From positions 1-33,149 of the forward strand of contig WYBL01000040.1 in the NCBI GenBank assembly GCA_011526565.1: a stretch of DNA of 33,149 bases, read 5' to 3'. Below the pieces are notes generated by a model, which worked only from the letters and a program-made list of their open reading frames with translations, did not search any database and was not told where the DNA came from. Source of the DNA: Acidobacteriota bacterium. GTDB lineage: Bacteria > Acidobacteriota > Vicinamibacteria > Fen-336. The first letter of the stretch is position 1. Each line of letters starts with the position of its first letter. The position numbers were made by a program, and so were the translations under genes. Shown in pieces: positions 33,028-33,149 of the stretch.

Positions 33028-33149
33028 TCAGCGCACCGGCTGCGGCGCGTCGCGCGAGAGCTCCTCCTCGAGTGCGGCGAGCCGCTCGCGCAGGGTGGCG
33101 GCCAGCTCGGGGCGCGCGGCGTAGAGATCGATCGTCTCGCCGGGGTCCG
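33028..33149 (-). CDS. C-terminal end of a second sulfatase (5' part beyond the window)
   Basis: Forty residues are visible before the stop. They begin DPGETIDLYAARPELAATL and end APQPVR. The DPGE-T-x-DL-x-x-x-P-E-L pattern is the usual C-terminal signature of sulfatases (the LYDLxxDPGE element and the helix after it). It runs toward the sulfatase at 31590, with four bases between the stops. Because only the tail is seen, activity and class cannot be judged. Confidence 0.75.
   Translation of the reverse strand, partial: DPGETIDLYAARPELAATLRERLAALEEELSRDAPQPVR

Overview
The window is very GC-rich (about 70% or more by eye), is densely packed with genes, and uses many GTG and TTG starts. The mix of a Spinster-type MFS carrier, an Npt-type nucleotide carrier, an M14 peptidase with a long C-terminus, sulfatases, membrane-fused spermidine-synthase-like proteins, an ECF42-type sigma factor with its DGPF partner, and tandem CACAGAG-type repeats suggests a free-living soil or aquatic bacterium. 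Acidobacteriota (Thermoanaerobaculia-like) is my best guess, but Myxococcota or a similar phylum is possible. No rRNA, tRNA, phage, IS element or CRISPR array was seen.

Layout. 1-5620: two paralogous membrane-fused SpeE-like proteins (the first cut by the window edge) point away from each other and enclose a GNAT acetyltransferase and a metallo-beta-lactamase-fold hydrolase. 5649-9289 (minus): an ABC-F (Uup-type) ATPase followed by a PMT/ArnT-like glycosyltransferase. 9345-11861: a large secreted HExxH protein of unknown family. 11896-13580: purK-purE, overlapping by ATGA. 13581-14785: a non-housekeeping island holding three 125-bp hairpin repeats, a sigma-54-type promoter, a short degenerate GNAT gene and the only good intrinsic terminator in the window. 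14786-18505: an alpha/beta hydrolase, a small secreted protein, a Spinster MFS carrier and a PlsC-type acyltransferase with a membrane tail.

18554-23469: an overlapping operon of three different HlyD/MacA-type adaptors and one MacB/FtsX-type permease that has no ATPase domain. 23474-25776: a secreted DUF6265-like protein diverges from a DGPF/YCII protein coupled to an ECF42-type sigma factor. 25811-27448: a 55-residue membrane protein followed by a DsbB-like domain fused to a large C-terminal domain. 27453-31488 (minus): an M14 metallopeptidase followed by an Npt-type carrier. 31590-33149: a lipoprotein sulfatase converging on the 3' end of a second sulfatase.

Two themes stand out. First, many operon-leading genes have a TAGnnT hexamer ending only 6-12 nt before the start codon, usually without a Shine-Dalgarno sequence, which suggests leaderless transcription. 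Second, the three-adaptor/one-permease operon is the best candidate for an unusual system: all three adaptors carry a similar Pro-acidic-Arg-Ser-Arg motif at the predicted tip of the coiled-coil hairpin, and no ATPase or outer-membrane channel is encoded nearby.
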